Source: Roseivivax sp. THAF197b (GTDB lineage Bacteria > Pseudomonadota > Alphaproteobacteria > Rhodobacterales > Rhodobacteraceae). From it: a DNA stretch of 64,000 nt. Made by a program: the position numbers and the translations under genes. The notes beneath the pieces were generated by a model. The model ran no database searches. It was not told the DNA's origin and saw only the letters and a program-made list of their open reading frames with translations. The DNA is taken from positions 2,717,501-2,781,500 of the forward strand of contig NZ_CP045318.1 of the NCBI RefSeq assembly GCF_009363255.1. Reading direction: 5' to 3'. This document shows, one piece after another, positions 8,323 to 17,538 of this stretch. Numbering within the stretch: position 1 is the first letter of the stretch; each line of letters begins with the position of its first letter.

Positions 8323-9222
8323 CTACGCTGTCGCGTCCTGTGCGGGCGGATGCAGCGATGCCCCGAGGATGTGCTGATCGTGCAGGATCACATGCGCCGC
8401 GCGCCCCACGATTAGCGGATCGGGTCCCTTCACGATGCGCGCATCCTTGCCCGGATAATCCAGCGAGGACAGGAAATGCCGCATGCAATTGAGCCGCGCG
8501 CGCTTCTTGTCGTCGGATTTCACGATGGTCCAGGGCGCATCGGCCGTGTCTGTGTAGAAGAACATCGCCTCCTTGGCCTCGGTGTAATCATCCCAGCGAT
8601 TGAGGCTCGCCATATCGATGGGCGAGAGTTTCCACTGCTTCAGAGGATCGGTTTCCCGGCTGCGGAACCGTGCGCTCTGTTCGTCGCGAGTGACGGAGAA
8701 CCAGTATTTGTAAAGCCGGATGCCCGAGCGCACGAGCATCCGCTCAAGCTCCGGTGTCTGACGCATGAATTCGAGGTATTCGTGCGGCTCGCAGAACCCC
8801 ATCACCCGCTCCACCCCGGCACGATTATACCAGGACCGGTCATACAGAACGATCTCGCCGCAGGTCGGCAAATGATCGATGTAGCGCTGGAAATACCACT
8901 GCCCGCGCTCTTCGTCGGTCGGTTTGTTCAGCGCCACGACGCGCGCGCTGCGTGGATTCAGATGCTCCGTGAAGCGCTTGATCGTGCCGCCCTTCCCGGC
9001 CGCATCGCGCCCCTCGAACAGAAGCACGAATTTCTGGCCGGTCTCCTGCGCCCAGAGCTGGACCTTCAGCAGTTCGGCCTGCAGGCGTGCTTTTTCGCGC
9101 TCGTAGCTGCGGCGCGACAGCCGCGTCTGGTAGGGATAGCCGCTCTGATCGAAGGTGGTTGGCTCCGGGGCGGGTGTTTCAATGACCTCATCGGGCTGGG
9201 CAGCAGTGTCCTTGGGCGCCAT
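8323..9222 (-). CDS. ppk2: Polyphosphate kinase 2
   Basis: PPK2 family enzymes use inorganic polyphosphate to phosphorylate nucleoside mono- or diphosphates. This one (299 residues) has a single PPK2 domain: Walker A 'FEGRDAAGKGGTIKR', the lid region with 'NPRSARVVAL', and Walker B 'LYDRSWYNRAG'. A disordered acidic N-terminus of about 40 residues precedes it. I chose the ATG at 9222 because AGGAG lies correctly before it; an ATG at 9240 would add six residues. The length and single domain suggest class I (NDP to NTP), but class cannot be fixed by eye. Confidence 0.93.
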   Translation of the reverse strand: MAPKDTAAQPDEVIETPAPEPTTFDQSGYPYQTRLSRRSYEREKARLQAELLKVQLWAQETGQKFVLLFEGRDAAGKGGTIKRFTEHLNPRSARVVALNKPTDEERGQWYFQRYIDHLPTCGEIVLYDRSWYNRAGVERVMGFCEPHEYLEFMRQTPELERMLVRSGIRLYKYWFSVTRDEQSARFRSRETDPLKQWKLSPIDMASLNRWDDYTEAKEAMFFYTDTADAPWTIVKSDDKKRARLNCMRHFLSSLDYPGKDARIVKGPDPLIVGRAAHVILHDQHILGASLHPPAQDATA

Positions 9223-9305
9223 CCTGTCGTCTCCTGTCATCGTCGGGATCGACCGGAGACTATGCGCGTCGCAATGGCAGGACCTTGATGCAGGTCAACG
9301 AAAGC

Positions 9306-10208
9306 TCATTCCGGTCGCGGCGGCATTCCCAACGCGTCGCGCCAGCGTTCCGGCGGGGCAAAGCCCAGAAGGCGGCGGGCCTTCTCGATGGAGAAGAACG
9401 TCTCGTATTCGCCCATCTCGGATGCGAAGGGCACGCCGGGATAGAAGCGTTCGGCAATCGCCGCGGTGCTCAGATCGACGGAAGGCTCCGGGTTGGCGAC
9501 GTTGAACACCTCATAGCCCAGCCCGTCGGTGCGCAGGCACCGCTCCACCATCAGGCCCAGATCGCGCGCGTCGATATACGCGAAGATGTTGCGGCGGCGC
9601 AGGTCGGGATCGGCCACAAAGTCCGGAAACATTTCTTCGTATTCATGGGGTTCGATGACGTTGTTGATGCGCAGCCCGTAGATATCGCGGCCCGAGCGCG
9701 CCTGAAAGGACCGCGCCGTGGCCTCGTTGCAGATCTTCGACATGGCGTAGCTGTCATGGGGCACCGTGGGATGCGCTTCATCGACGGGCAGGTAGTCGGG
9801 GCGCACCTCGCCTTGCGCGAAACAGATGCCGTAGGTCGTCTCCGACGAGGCGAAGATGATCTTCGGCACACCGAGTTTCACCGCCGCCTCGATGACGTTG
9901 TAGGTGGAGGTGACGTTGTTGGCGAAGGTCACGTTATCCGCCGTGAGCCCGATCCGCGGCACGGCGGCGAAATGCACCACCGCATCCACGGGCTCGACGC
10001 CCTTGCCATCGAGATCGGCAATGTCGAAGACCTGCGTCATCGCGTTCCAGACCTGTCCGCTATCGGTCAGATCCACGTCGAGATCATGGATGCCCTCCGC
10101 GCCGAGCGGCGTTTGGTCCAGGTTCAGGATGCGATGCCCCTGATCGCGCAGATAGGGCAGCACGTGCCGCCCCGCCTTGCCGCTGCCGCCTGTGAACACG
10201 ATACGCAT
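9306..10208 (-). CDS. NAD(P)-dependent sugar-nucleotide-type epimerase/dehydratase (extended SDR)
   Basis: A 300-residue extended short-chain dehydrogenase. It shows the N-terminal dinucleotide motif 'FTGGSGKAG', 'VVHFAAVPRIG', a 'SSETTYG' catalytic Ser/Thr region and the 'YAMSK' catalytic Tyr-Lys pair near residues 150-155. The AAGGAGG site 5 bases before ATG 10208 fixes the start even though the frame is open further upstream. Relatives act on UDP-sugars or related substrates. No cell-wall cluster surrounds it, so the substrate is unknown. It is divergent from trpA. Confidence 0.88.
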   Translation of the reverse strand: MRIVFTGGSGKAGRHVLPYLRDQGHRILNLDQTPLGAEGIHDLDVDLTDSGQVWNAMTQVFDIADLDGKGVEPVDAVVHFAAVPRIGLTADNVTFANNVTSTYNVIEAAVKLGVPKIIFASSETTYGICFAQGEVRPDYLPVDEAHPTVPHDSYAMSKICNEATARSFQARSGRDIYGLRINNVIEPHEYEEMFPDFVADPDLRRRNIFAYIDARDLGLMVERCLRTDGLGYEVFNVANPEPSVDLSTAAIAERFYPGVPFASEMGEYETFFSIEKARRLLGFAPPERWRDALGMPPRPE

Positions 10209-10307
10209 CTGAGCCTCCTTCGCCCCGACATTGACCTGTCGATGGGCCATTGATTTTCCGTCGCCGATCCGGCACTCACACGCTCGGATCACAGGACGGG
10301 ACTTAGA

Positions 10308-11099
10308 ATGACACGGATCGACGCCAAGTTCGCGACGCTGCGCGCAGAAGGCAAGAAAGCCTTCGTGTCCTACGTGATGGCGGGTGATCCCGACGTGCCG
10401 ACCTCGCTCGAGCTGATCAAGGGCCTGCCGGGCGCAGGTGTCGACATCATCGAGTTGGGCCTGCCCTTCACCGATCCAATGGCCGACGGCCCGACGATCC
10501 AGGAAGCTGGCCAGCGTGCGCTGGCCGGGCACATGACCCTCGACCAGACGCTGCAGATGGTGGCCGATTTCCGCAAGGGCGATGACGAGACGCCGATCGT
10601 GATGATGGGGTATTACAACCCGATCTATTCGCGCGGCGTGGACCGGTTCCTGGAACAGGCCAAGCAAGCCGGGATCGACGGGCTGATCATCGTCGACCTG
10701 CCGCCCGAGGAAGACGACGAGCTCTGCATTCCCGCCCAGAAGGCCGGGCTGAACTTCATCCGCCTCGCCACCCCCACCACCGACGACAAGCGCCTGCCCA
10801 AGGTGCTCGAGAACACGTCTGGCTTTGTCTATTACGTCTCGATCACCGGGATCACCGGTGCGGCCGCGGCCAAGGCCGAAGACGTAGCGCCCGAGGTGGC
10901 CCGCATCAAGGCGCAGACCGATCTGCCGGTCATCGTGGGCTTCGGCATCCGCACGCCCGACGCCTCCGAGAGCATCGCGGCGATTGCCGATGGCTGCGTC
11001 GTGGGCTCGGCCATCGTGAGCGAGATGGCTCAGGGCAAGCCGGTCTCCGAAGTACTGGCCTTCGTGAAATCCCTTGCGGATGGCGCGCACCGGGCCTGA
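10308..11099 (+). CDS. trpA: Tryptophan synthase alpha subunit
   Basis: TrpA (263 residues) cleaves indole-3-glycerol phosphate to indole and glyceraldehyde-3-phosphate in the alpha-beta complex. The TIM barrel shows '[18 protein letters not shown]' with catalytic Glu and Asp near residues 50 and 61, 'YYNPIYSRG', 'SITGITGA', and the phosphate loop 'GFGIRTPD'. It is upstream of ndh and trpB on the same strand, an unusual order since trpB normally precedes and overlaps trpA. Confidence 0.95.
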   Translation: MTRIDAKFATLRAEGKKAFVSYVMAGDPDVPTSLELIKGLPGAGVDIIELGLPFTDPMADGPTIQEAGQRALAGHMTLDQTLQMVADFRKGDDETPIVMMGYYNPIYSRGVDRFLEQAKQAGIDGLIIVDLPPEEDDELCIPAQKAGLNFIRLATPTTDDKRLPKVLENTSGFVYYVSITGITGAAAAKAEDVAPEVARIKAQTDLPVIVGFGIRTPDASESIAAIADGCVVGSAIVSEMAQGKPVSEVLAFVKSLADGAHRA

Positions 11100-11310
11100 G
11101 CCTTTGCGCGGATGTCGCGCACCGCATCCCTGATCTAGAAGCGCCTCTGCGCTGGCCCGCCCTGCGAGGCGGCCTTACCGCCCCCATTTTGCAGCGATTG
11201 AGCACAGGGCCCTGATCCGGACCCCGCGCGGAGCAACCGGCATACATTTACTTGCCCTGAGGCGCGAGCGCACGACATTACACCGCAAGACCCCGACCCG
11301 AGAGGACAGC

Positions 11311-12624
11311 ATGCCGACACCCAAAACCCAGATCGTCGTCGTGGGCGGCGGCGCAGGCGGGCTTGAACTCGTTCGGCGGCTCGGCGCGAAATACGGGCGC
11401 GAAAAGCACGACATCATCCTTGTCGACCGCGACCGCACCCATGTCTGGAAACCGCTCCTGCACGAGGTGGCGGCGGGCTCGCTCGACCCCAATCTCGACG
11501 AGGTGGGTTATGGCGGCCACGCCGCGCGATGGGGCTATCGCTTCTTTAACGGCGCGCTCGAAGGCATTGATCGCGAACGACAAAAGATCATCACCGCGCC
11601 GCTTCTCGATGACGACGGAGAGGTCATAATCGACCGCCATGAGATCCGCTATGATTACCTCGTGCTGGCCATCGGCGGTGTCTCCAACGATTTCGGCATT
11701 CCGGGCGTGCGCGACCATGCGATGTTTCTGGAGAACCGCCCGCAGGCCGATGCCTTCCGCAAGCGCCTTCTCAATGCCTGTCTGCGCGTCAACGAACGGC
11801 GCCAGAGCGGCGACAGCGATGCCAAGCTGAAGATCTGCATCGTCGGCGGTGGTGCGACCGGTGTCGAGCTTTCGGCGGAATTGTTCAACGCTGCCAAGGG
11901 CCTGCGCACCTACGGGCTTGAAGTGTTCGACGAAGACGCGCTCGAGGTGTCGCTCCTGGAGGCCGGGCCGCGCATATTGCCCGCGCTGCGCGAGGATTTG
12001 TCGGAGGCCGCCTCGACCGAGCTGCGCGCGCTCGGCATCGACGTCCGCACCGGCGCGATGGTCTCCGAAGTTGAGAAGAACCGCGTTCACGTCAAGGATG
12101 CCGATCCCATCGAGGCGGACATGATCCTGTGGGCCGCGGGCGTGCGCGGGGACCACGGCGTGGCTGCGATGAGCGATCTGGAACTCGATCGCATCGACCG
12201 CATCCTGGTGCGTCCCACCCTGCAGACGGTCACGGATGACCGGATCTTCGCGATTGGCGATTGCGCGAATTGCACGCTGCCGGGCGACGACCGGCCGATC
12301 CCGCCCCGTGCGCAATCCGCGCATCAGATGGCGTCCTGCGTCTTCGACAATCTCAACCGCATCATGTCCAAGCAGACGCCGCGCGATTTCGTCTACAAGG
12401 ACCACGGCGCGCTGGTGAACCTCTCACGCTTCGACACGATCGGATCGCTTATGGGCAATCTCATGGGCGGTTCGATGGCGCTGCAGGGCCGGATCGCGCG
12501 GTTTGCGTATAACTCGCTTTACCGCATGCACCTGCTTGCGGTGCATGGCTGGTTCATGGGCGCGTTCATGATTGCCGCCGGCCGGGTGAACAAGGTTCTG
12601 CGTCCCAAGCTCAAACTGCATTGA
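11311..12624 (+). CDS. ndh: Type II NADH dehydrogenase-like FAD oxidoreductase
   Basis: A 437-residue member of the NDH-2 group, which passes electrons from NADH to quinone at the inner face of the membrane without pumping protons. The FAD motif 'VVVGGGAGGLELVRRLG' begins at residue 8, a second NADH motif 'IVGGGATGVELSAEL' follows near residue 177, and 'FAIGDCA' provides the late flavin contact. The C-terminal tail ('YRMHLLAVHGWFMGAFMIAAG') is amphipathic to hydrophobic, fitting membrane attachment. It lies between trpA and trpB with gaps of 211 and 86 bases. A sulfide:quinone reductase is less likely because the SQR cysteine pattern is absent. Confidence 0.85.
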   Translation: MPTPKTQIVVVGGGAGGLELVRRLGAKYGREKHDIILVDRDRTHVWKPLLHEVAAGSLDPNLDEVGYGGHAARWGYRFFNGALEGIDRERQKIITAPLLDDDGEVIIDRHEIRYDYLVLAIGGVSNDFGIPGVRDHAMFLENRPQADAFRKRLLNACLRVNERRQSGDSDAKLKICIVGGGATGVELSAELFNAAKGLRTYGLEVFDEDALEVSLLEAGPRILPALREDLSEAASTELRALGIDVRTGAMVSEVEKNRVHVKDADPIEADMILWAAGVRGDHGVAAMSDLELDRIDRILVRPTLQTVTDDRIFAIGDCANCTLPGDDRPIPPRAQSAHQMASCVFDNLNRIMSKQTPRDFVYKDHGALVNLSRFDTIGSLMGNLMGGSMALQGRIARFAYNSLYRMHLLAVHGWFMGAFMIAAGRVNKVLRPKLKLH

Positions 12625-12710
12625 GCGCGCATATCTGCGACAGTTTTCCTCTGGCCACGCCCCCGGCTCTTCCGTAGGTACGGGAAAACCTGACCTGGGA
12701 GCGCCAAGCG

Positions 12711-13931
12711 ATGAACGAACTCGTTAATTCCTTCATGACCGGGCCCGACGAAAAGGGCCGCTTCGGCGATTTCGGTGGCCGTTTCGTCTCCGAGACGCTG
12801 ATGCCGCTGATCCTCGAGCTTGAGGAACAGTACGAGCATGCCAAGACCGACCAGAGCTTCTGGGACGAGATGGATTTCCTCTGGAAGCATTACGTCGGCC
12901 GCCCCTCGCCGCTCTATCATGCCGAACGTCTGACCGAGCGGCTGGGCGGCGCCAAGATCTACATGAAGCGCGACGAGCTGAACCATACCGGTGCGCACAA
13001 GATCAACAACGTGCTGGGCCAGATCATCCTCGCCCGCCGCATGGGCAAGACCCGCATCATCGCCGAGACGGGCGCCGGCCAGCACGGCGTGGCCACCGCG
13101 ACGGTCTGCGCGAAGTTCGGCCTGAAATGCGTGGTCTACATGGGCGCCCATGATGTCGAGCGGCAGCAGCCCAACGTCTTCCGCATGAAGCTTCTCGGTG
13201 CCGAGGTGGTGGCCGTGACCTCCGGCCGCGGGACCCTCAAGGATGCAATGAACGACGCACTGCGCGACTGGGTCACCAATGTGCGCGACACCTTCTACTG
13301 CATCGGCACGGTGGCGGGTCCGCACCCCTACCCGGCCATGGTCCGCGACTTCCAGTCGATCATCGGCAAGGAGACGCGCGAACAGATGCACGAGGCCGAG
13401 GGCCGTTTGCCCGACACGATCATCGCGGCCATCGGCGGTGGCTCCAACGCGATGGGACTGTTCTATCCGTTCCTCGACGACCCGTCGGTGAACATCATCG
13501 GCGTCGAAGCGGGCGGCAAGGGCGTCTCCGACAAGATGGAGCATTGCGCCTCGCTGACCGGCGGACGCCCGGGCGTGCTGCACGGCAACCGCACCTACCT
13601 GCTGCAGGACGATGACGGGCAGATCCTCGAAGGCTTCTCGATTTCGGCGGGCCTCGATTATCCCGGCATCGGGCCGGAGCATTCCTGGCTGCACGATATC
13701 GGCCGCGCGAAATACGTCTCGATCACCGATGCCGAGGCGTTGGAGGCGTTCCAGCTCTGTTGCGAAAGCGAGGGCATCATCCCCGCGCTGGAGCCGTCGC
13801 ACGCGCTGGCCCACGTCATGAAGATCGCACCCGAACTGCCTGCGGATCATATCATCTGCATGAATATGTGCGGGCGCGGCGACAAGGATATCTTCACGGT
13901 CGCCAAGGCCTTGGGCCGGGACCTGTCGTAA
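12711..13931 (+). CDS. trpB: Tryptophan synthase beta subunit
   Basis: TrpB (406 residues) condenses indole with serine on pyridoxal phosphate. Clear landmarks are '[15 protein letters not shown]' with the PLP lysine near residue 98, '[11 protein letters not shown]', the phosphate-binding glycine loop 'GGGSNAMG', and the C-terminal 'NMCGRGDKD'. It is separated from trpA by ndh rather than overlapping it. A terminator at 14024-14062 closes the unit. Confidence 0.96.
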   Translation: MNELVNSFMTGPDEKGRFGDFGGRFVSETLMPLILELEEQYEHAKTDQSFWDEMDFLWKHYVGRPSPLYHAERLTERLGGAKIYMKRDELNHTGAHKINNVLGQIILARRMGKTRIIAETGAGQHGVATATVCAKFGLKCVVYMGAHDVERQQPNVFRMKLLGAEVVAVTSGRGTLKDAMNDALRDWVTNVRDTFYCIGTVAGPHPYPAMVRDFQSIIGKETREQMHEAEGRLPDTIIAAIGGGSNAMGLFYPFLDDPSVNIIGVEAGGKGVSDKMEHCASLTGGRPGVLHGNRTYLLQDDDGQILEGFSISAGLDYPGIGPEHSWLHDIGRAKYVSITDAEALEAFQLCCESEGIIPALEPSHALAHVMKIAPELPADHIICMNMCGRGDKDIFTVAKALGRDLS

Positions 13932-14297
13932 ATCCGGAAGGTGTGAGGCGCCGTCAGATCGCGATGGCGGTTCCTTCGCGCTGAAGGGCACGTCCTGCAC
14001 GCGTTACCCTTTTTGCGTCATCTATCGCGCGTCCGGCACTGCTGGGCGCGCGATTGTTTTTGGACCGATGTGACGCGCAGGACTGTTGGGACAGGGGGTA
14101 AAGGCGAAATCTGGCCCGCATCTTCAAAATTGTTCGGAATATGAAATTCTTACGCCTAATCGCCCCCGAAATTCGCAAAATTCATTGATTTTTCACAAGG
14201 CCGCTGGAGAAGCGATGCCCGCGAGAGCTATGCTGCCACCCACGAGATCTGTAATGAGCGCAGATATCGGCCCGCTCAAAACGGACCTGAGAGGCGA
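13932..14297. other. Intergenic region trpB / DUF2237
   Basis: Apart from the trpB terminator at 14024-14062, this 366-base gap between converging genes shows no convincing gene or RNA. A minus-strand frame at 13954-14178 has no ribosome site and crosses the terminator hairpin, so it was not called. Confidence 0.5.
14024..14062 (+). terminator. Rho-independent terminator of trpB
   Basis: ATCGCGCG (14024-14031) pairs perfectly with CGCGCGAT (14047-14054), followed by TGTTTTTG on the plus strand. It lies about 90 bases after the trpB stop. Confidence 0.75.
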
Positions 14298-14678
14298 TCA
14301 TTCGCTCGGATCACTCCGATGGGCTTCGAGCACGTCCATCGGCACAATCTCCAAGGCCCGCTGATGCGTCGAGGACAGAGATACGCGGGGCGCGCAGCCC
14401 TCCTCATGGGCCTGCATGAACCGGCCCGCGCAGAGGCACCAGCTGTCACCGGGTTTCAGACCGGGGAAGTTGAACTCGGGCCGGGGCGTGGAAAGATCGT
14501 TCCCTACATACTTGGAATAAGCCAGAAATTCCTCTGTCAGAACGGCGCATACCGTGTGGCTGCCGCGGTCGGCATCGCAGGTATTGCAGGCCCCGTCGCG
14601 GAAAAAGCCGGTCAGCGGATCGCTCGAACAGGGTTCAAGCGGCTCTCCCAGCACGTTGATGGATGGATCTTTTTCCAT
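14298..14678 (-). CDS. DUF2237 family protein
   Basis: A 126-residue conserved protein of unknown function (DUF2237). The family pattern is plain: 'LGEPLEPCSSDPLTGFFRDG', 'CNTCDADRGSHTVCAVLTEEFL', 'GDSWCLCAGRFMQA' and 'LSSTHQRALEIV'. Several conserved cysteines hint at a metal or redox role, which is inference only. The AAGGAG site before ATG 14678 sets the start. It follows pth (19-base gap) on the same strand and may be co-transcribed. Confidence 0.85.
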   Translation of the reverse strand: MEKDPSINVLGEPLEPCSSDPLTGFFRDGACNTCDADRGSHTVCAVLTEEFLAYSKYVGNDLSTPRPEFNFPGLKPGDSWCLCAGRFMQAHEEGCAPRVSLSSTHQRALEIVPMDVLEAHRSDPSE

Positions 14679-14697
14679 TCTCCGCTCCTTCGCAGGA

Positions 14698-15396
14698 TTA
14701 CTTGAACCGATCGACAAGGCGCTGCAGCGCCGAGCGATCATCCGGTGCGGGCTCAGGGGCTGCCTCGGGCGCCGGCTCCGGTTTGCTCTTAGGTTTCTGA
14801 GGCTTGTCAGGCGACGTTGAACTGCGCGGCGGTGCGGTGCGCAATGCCACCTTGTTCATGAACCCGGCATTGTCCCCGTCTGCCAGCATCGGCGCCCCGT
14901 CCGAGATGCCGCGCATCAGATCGTCGAGCCAGTCCTGCTCTGCCTTTGCGAAATCGTGCAGGACATAGCCCGAGACAAGCTCCTTGCGGCCCGGATGCCC
15001 GATGCCGAGGCGCACACGCCCGTAGTTTTCCCCGATATGCGCGTGGATCGAACGGAGGCCGTTATGGCCCGCGTGACCGCCGCCCTGCTTCACCTTCAAC
15101 CGGCCCGGTGCAAGGTCCAGGTCGTCGTGAAAAACGACGATATCCTCCGGTGCAATCTTGTAGAAACGCGCAGCTTCTCCAACGGCTTGGCCGGACTTGT
15201 TCATGTACGTGCCAGGCTTGAGCAGCAGCACCTTGTCACGGCCGAGCCGCCCCTCCGCGATCTCGCCCTGAAACTTCGACTTCCACGGTGCGAGGCCATG
15301 ATCCTCGGCAATCCGGTCGAGCGCCATGAAACCGATATTGTGGCGATGCCCGGCATAATCGCGCCCGGGATTTCCAAGACCCACCAGCAGTTTCAT
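14698..15396 (-). CDS. pth: Peptidyl-tRNA hydrolase
   Basis: Pth (232 residues) recycles tRNA from stalled peptidyl-tRNA. Catalytic and substrate residues are visible: 'GLGNPG' (Asn10), '[12 protein letters not shown]' (catalytic His), 'FHDDLDL' (Asp), and '[13 protein letters not shown]'. Beyond about residue 190 there is a Pro/Ala/Glu/Lys-rich tail ('[18 protein letters not shown]') that is longer than in E. coli and common in alphaproteobacteria. It follows rplY, the frequent rplY-pth pairing. Confidence 0.95.
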   Translation of the reverse strand: MKLLVGLGNPGRDYAGHRHNIGFMALDRIAEDHGLAPWKSKFQGEIAEGRLGRDKVLLLKPGTYMNKSGQAVGEAARFYKIAPEDIVVFHDDLDLAPGRLKVKQGGGHAGHNGLRSIHAHIGENYGRVRLGIGHPGRKELVSGYVLHDFAKAEQDWLDDLMRGISDGAPMLADGDNAGFMNKVALRTAPPRSSTSPDKPQKPKSKPEPAPEAAPEPAPDDRSALQRLVDRFK

Positions 15397-15457
15397 CGCA
15401 TACCCCTTTGCCGTTCTGGCTCACAGATAGGGCAAGCCCCTGCGCGCTGCAAACACC

Positions 15458-15494
15458 GCAAACGAAAACGGCCCCGCCCGAAGGCGAGGCCGTT
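15458..15494 (-). terminator. Rho-independent terminator of rplY
   Basis: On the minus strand AACGGCCTCGCC, loop TTCG, GGCGGGGCCGTT (15494-15467) forms a 12-bp stem with one G-U pair, followed by TTTTCGTTT. It lies 23 bases after the rplY stop. Confidence 0.85.
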
Positions 15495-15516
15495 GAAATC
15501 AGACCAGAGGGGCGGA

Positions 15517-16182
15517 TTACTCTTCGCCCTGCTCCGTCTCGCCTTCGACGGTCTCGGCGTTCTGCTCGATGACCTCGGTCTCGGGCTCTTCGTCGTCGTC
15601 GGACGCGGCCAGGCCGGAGGGTGCGGAGATCGAGCAGATCGCGAAGTCGCGGTCGATCGTGGGCTTGGAGCCGGAGGGGAATTCCACGTCGGAGGCCGAC
15701 ACGGAATCACCGATCTCGAGCTTCGAGAGGTCCACAACCACCTTCTCGGGGATGTCGCCCGCGGTCACCACGAGTTCGATCTCGGGACGGATCACGGTCA
15801 GAACGCCGCCTGCCTTGAGGCCGGGGCATTCCTCTTCGCCGGTGAACTCGACCGGGATGAAGATCGCGATCTTCGAGGTGCGGCGCAGACGCATCAGGTC
15901 GAAATGCGTGGGCAGGTCCTTGACCACGTCGCGCTGAACGTCGCGGCATATCACACGCACATCGTCATGGCCTTCAACCTTGAGGTTGAACAGCGTCGCC
16001 TTGAAGCGACCGGCCTTGAGGCGCTTGATCAGCGCGTTGTACGGGATGTTGATCGGCAGCGGGTCCGTGTCGCCACCAAAAACAATGCCCGGAACCATGC
16101 CATCGCGGCGGGCCTGACGAGCGGCGCCCTTGCCTGTCCCCGTCCGTTCCAGGGCGTGAAGATCAGGAATCTCTCCAGCCAT
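15517..16182 (-). CDS. rplY: 50S ribosomal protein L25 / Ctc family
   Basis: The 221-residue long form of L25 (Ctc/TL5 type), which binds 5S rRNA. The N-terminal L25 domain contains '[22 protein letters not shown]' type sequence, and the C-terminal beta domain contains 'HFDLMRL' and '[20 protein letters not shown]'. An acidic tail of about 30 residues closes it. The extra C-terminal domain is normal for alphaproteobacteria. A strong terminator follows, so pth likely also has its own promoter. Confidence 0.93.
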   Translation of the reverse strand: MAGEIPDLHALERTGTGKGAARQARRDGMVPGIVFGGDTDPLPINIPYNALIKRLKAGRFKATLFNLKVEGHDDVRVICRDVQRDVVKDLPTHFDLMRLRRTSKIAIFIPVEFTGEEECPGLKAGGVLTVIRPEIELVVTAGDIPEKVVVDLSKLEIGDSVSASDVEFPSGSKPTIDRDFAICSISAPSGLAASDDDEEPETEVIEQNAETVEGETEQGEE

Positions 16183-16356
16183 ATCTCAATTCTCCATAAT
16201 ACGGGCAGGGATCCTCCAAGGCTGTATCCCCGCGTGAAGCCCGCGCGATATAGCGGTTGGGGCGGTTTGACAAGTGTGGATCCTGCAGAATCCGCATCAT
16301 GTCACCCGGCCGCATATCCTCTGGCCGATCGTGGCCCGCTATGTCAGTCGACACGC

Positions 16357-17538
16357 ATGGGATTCGCCAAGGATTTTCGCATCAGCCGAGGGCCCGCCAT
16401 GTCGTTCATGGCGTTGGGCCTGTTCTGGGGTGCCTTCGCGGCCTCGGTGCCGGATGTCAAACGCGCAGCCGGTCTCAGCGATGCGGGTCTGGGGCTCGCG
16501 CTTCTGGTCTCGACGCTGGGGGCTGTGGCCGCGATGTGGCTGGCGCCGCGTATCGAGGCACGGCTCGGCGCGCGGGCGCTTGGCGTCATCACCGGGATCG
16601 CGGCCTTCGGGGCGCTGCTGCCGGGTCTGGCGGGTTCGCCGCTGGCCTTCACGGCGGCGATGGTAGCGGCCTGTGCGGGCTACGGCCTTCTGGATGTGGC
16701 GATGAATGCCCGCGTCAGCGCGCTTGAGGCCGAGAGCGGGCGCAGCCTGATGAACCTCAATCACGCAGCCTATTCGCTGATTTACGCGGTAGCCGCGGTT
16801 GCGGCGGGTCTGGCGCGGCAATGGGGCGCAGCACCCCTGGCCATCTTCACCGCCGTGGCACTGCTGAGCGGACTTGCCGCGTTCTACGTTCTGCGGGTGC
16901 CTGCCCCGGCCGGAGCCGCATCCGAAGGTCCGGACGCCAGCCAGCAGGGACCGGAAGGGCCCGCGCTGTCGCTGCCGATCATCCTGTCGGGCGGTGCGAT
17001 CATCTGCCTGGCCTTTCTCGCCGAACAGGGGACCGAGGGCTGGTCCGCGCTGCATCTCGAACGCAGCCATGACGCAGGCGCTGCAGCCGGTGCCATCGGT
17101 CCTGCCCTTCTTGGGCTGACCATGGGGATCGGACGACTCTTCGGGCAGGTTGCGACGCGCTATGTGCGGGAATCGGTCCTGATCCGGGCGGCGGCACTGG
17201 TGGCGGCATCCGGTGCGGCCCTGGCCGCCCATGCGCCGCAGCTCGGCCTGGCCTATGCGGGCTTCACGATCATGGGGCTTGGCCTGTCGCTCATCGTGCC
17301 CACGGTCTTCGCCTGGGCGGGCAAGCGCATCCGGGCTCGCGACCGGGCGCTCATGGTCTCGCGCCTGTCGGTCGTGGGCTATGCGGGCTTTTTTGCGGGA
17401 CCGCCGATGATGGGCCTTCTGGCCGAAGGGTTCGGCCTTGCCGCCTCCTTCACCGCGCTGGCGGTCCTGATCCTTGCGATCCCGGTCGTGCTCCTGCCGC
17501 TCATGCGTCGCGCGGCGCCTGATCCCATCCGTCGCTGA
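16357..17538 (+). CDS. MFS transporter
   Basis: A 393-residue major facilitator with about twelve membrane helices. The first helix region is 'MSFMALGLFWGAFAASVPDVK', and the helix 2-3 loop carries 'APRIEARLGAR' in the position of the family's motif A. The linker between halves is Pro/Gly-rich around residues 186-205. An in-frame ATG at 16399 is an alternative start that would still precede helix 1. The substrate is unknown. Its 3' end overlaps the 3' end of the converging 2-hydroxyacid dehydrogenase gene by 38 bases. Confidence 0.85.
   Translation: MGFAKDFRISRGPAMSFMALGLFWGAFAASVPDVKRAAGLSDAGLGLALLVSTLGAVAAMWLAPRIEARLGARALGVITGIAAFGALLPGLAGSPLAFTAAMVAACAGYGLLDVAMNARVSALEAESGRSLMNLNHAAYSLIYAVAAVAAGLARQWGAAPLAIFTAVALLSGLAAFYVLRVPAPAGAASEGPDASQQGPEGPALSLPIILSGGAIICLAFLAEQGTEGWSALHLERSHDAGAAAGAIGPALLGLTMGIGRLFGQVATRYVRESVLIRAAALVAASGAALAAHAPQLGLAYAGFTIMGLGLSLIVPTVFAWAGKRIRARDRALMVSRLSVVGYAGFFAGPPMMGLLAEGFGLAASFTALAVLILAIPVVLLPLMRRAAPDPIRR

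Noticed and set aside
13954-14178. A small minus-strand frame after trpB
   Set aside because: No ribosome site, no recognisable sequence, and it reads through the trpB terminator hairpin.
14956-16300. A long plus-strand open frame opposite pth and rplY that runs into the MFS gene
   Set aside because: GC-rich antisense frames remain open by codon bias. The opposite strand encodes clear Pth and L25, and the real MFS protein starts at 16357.
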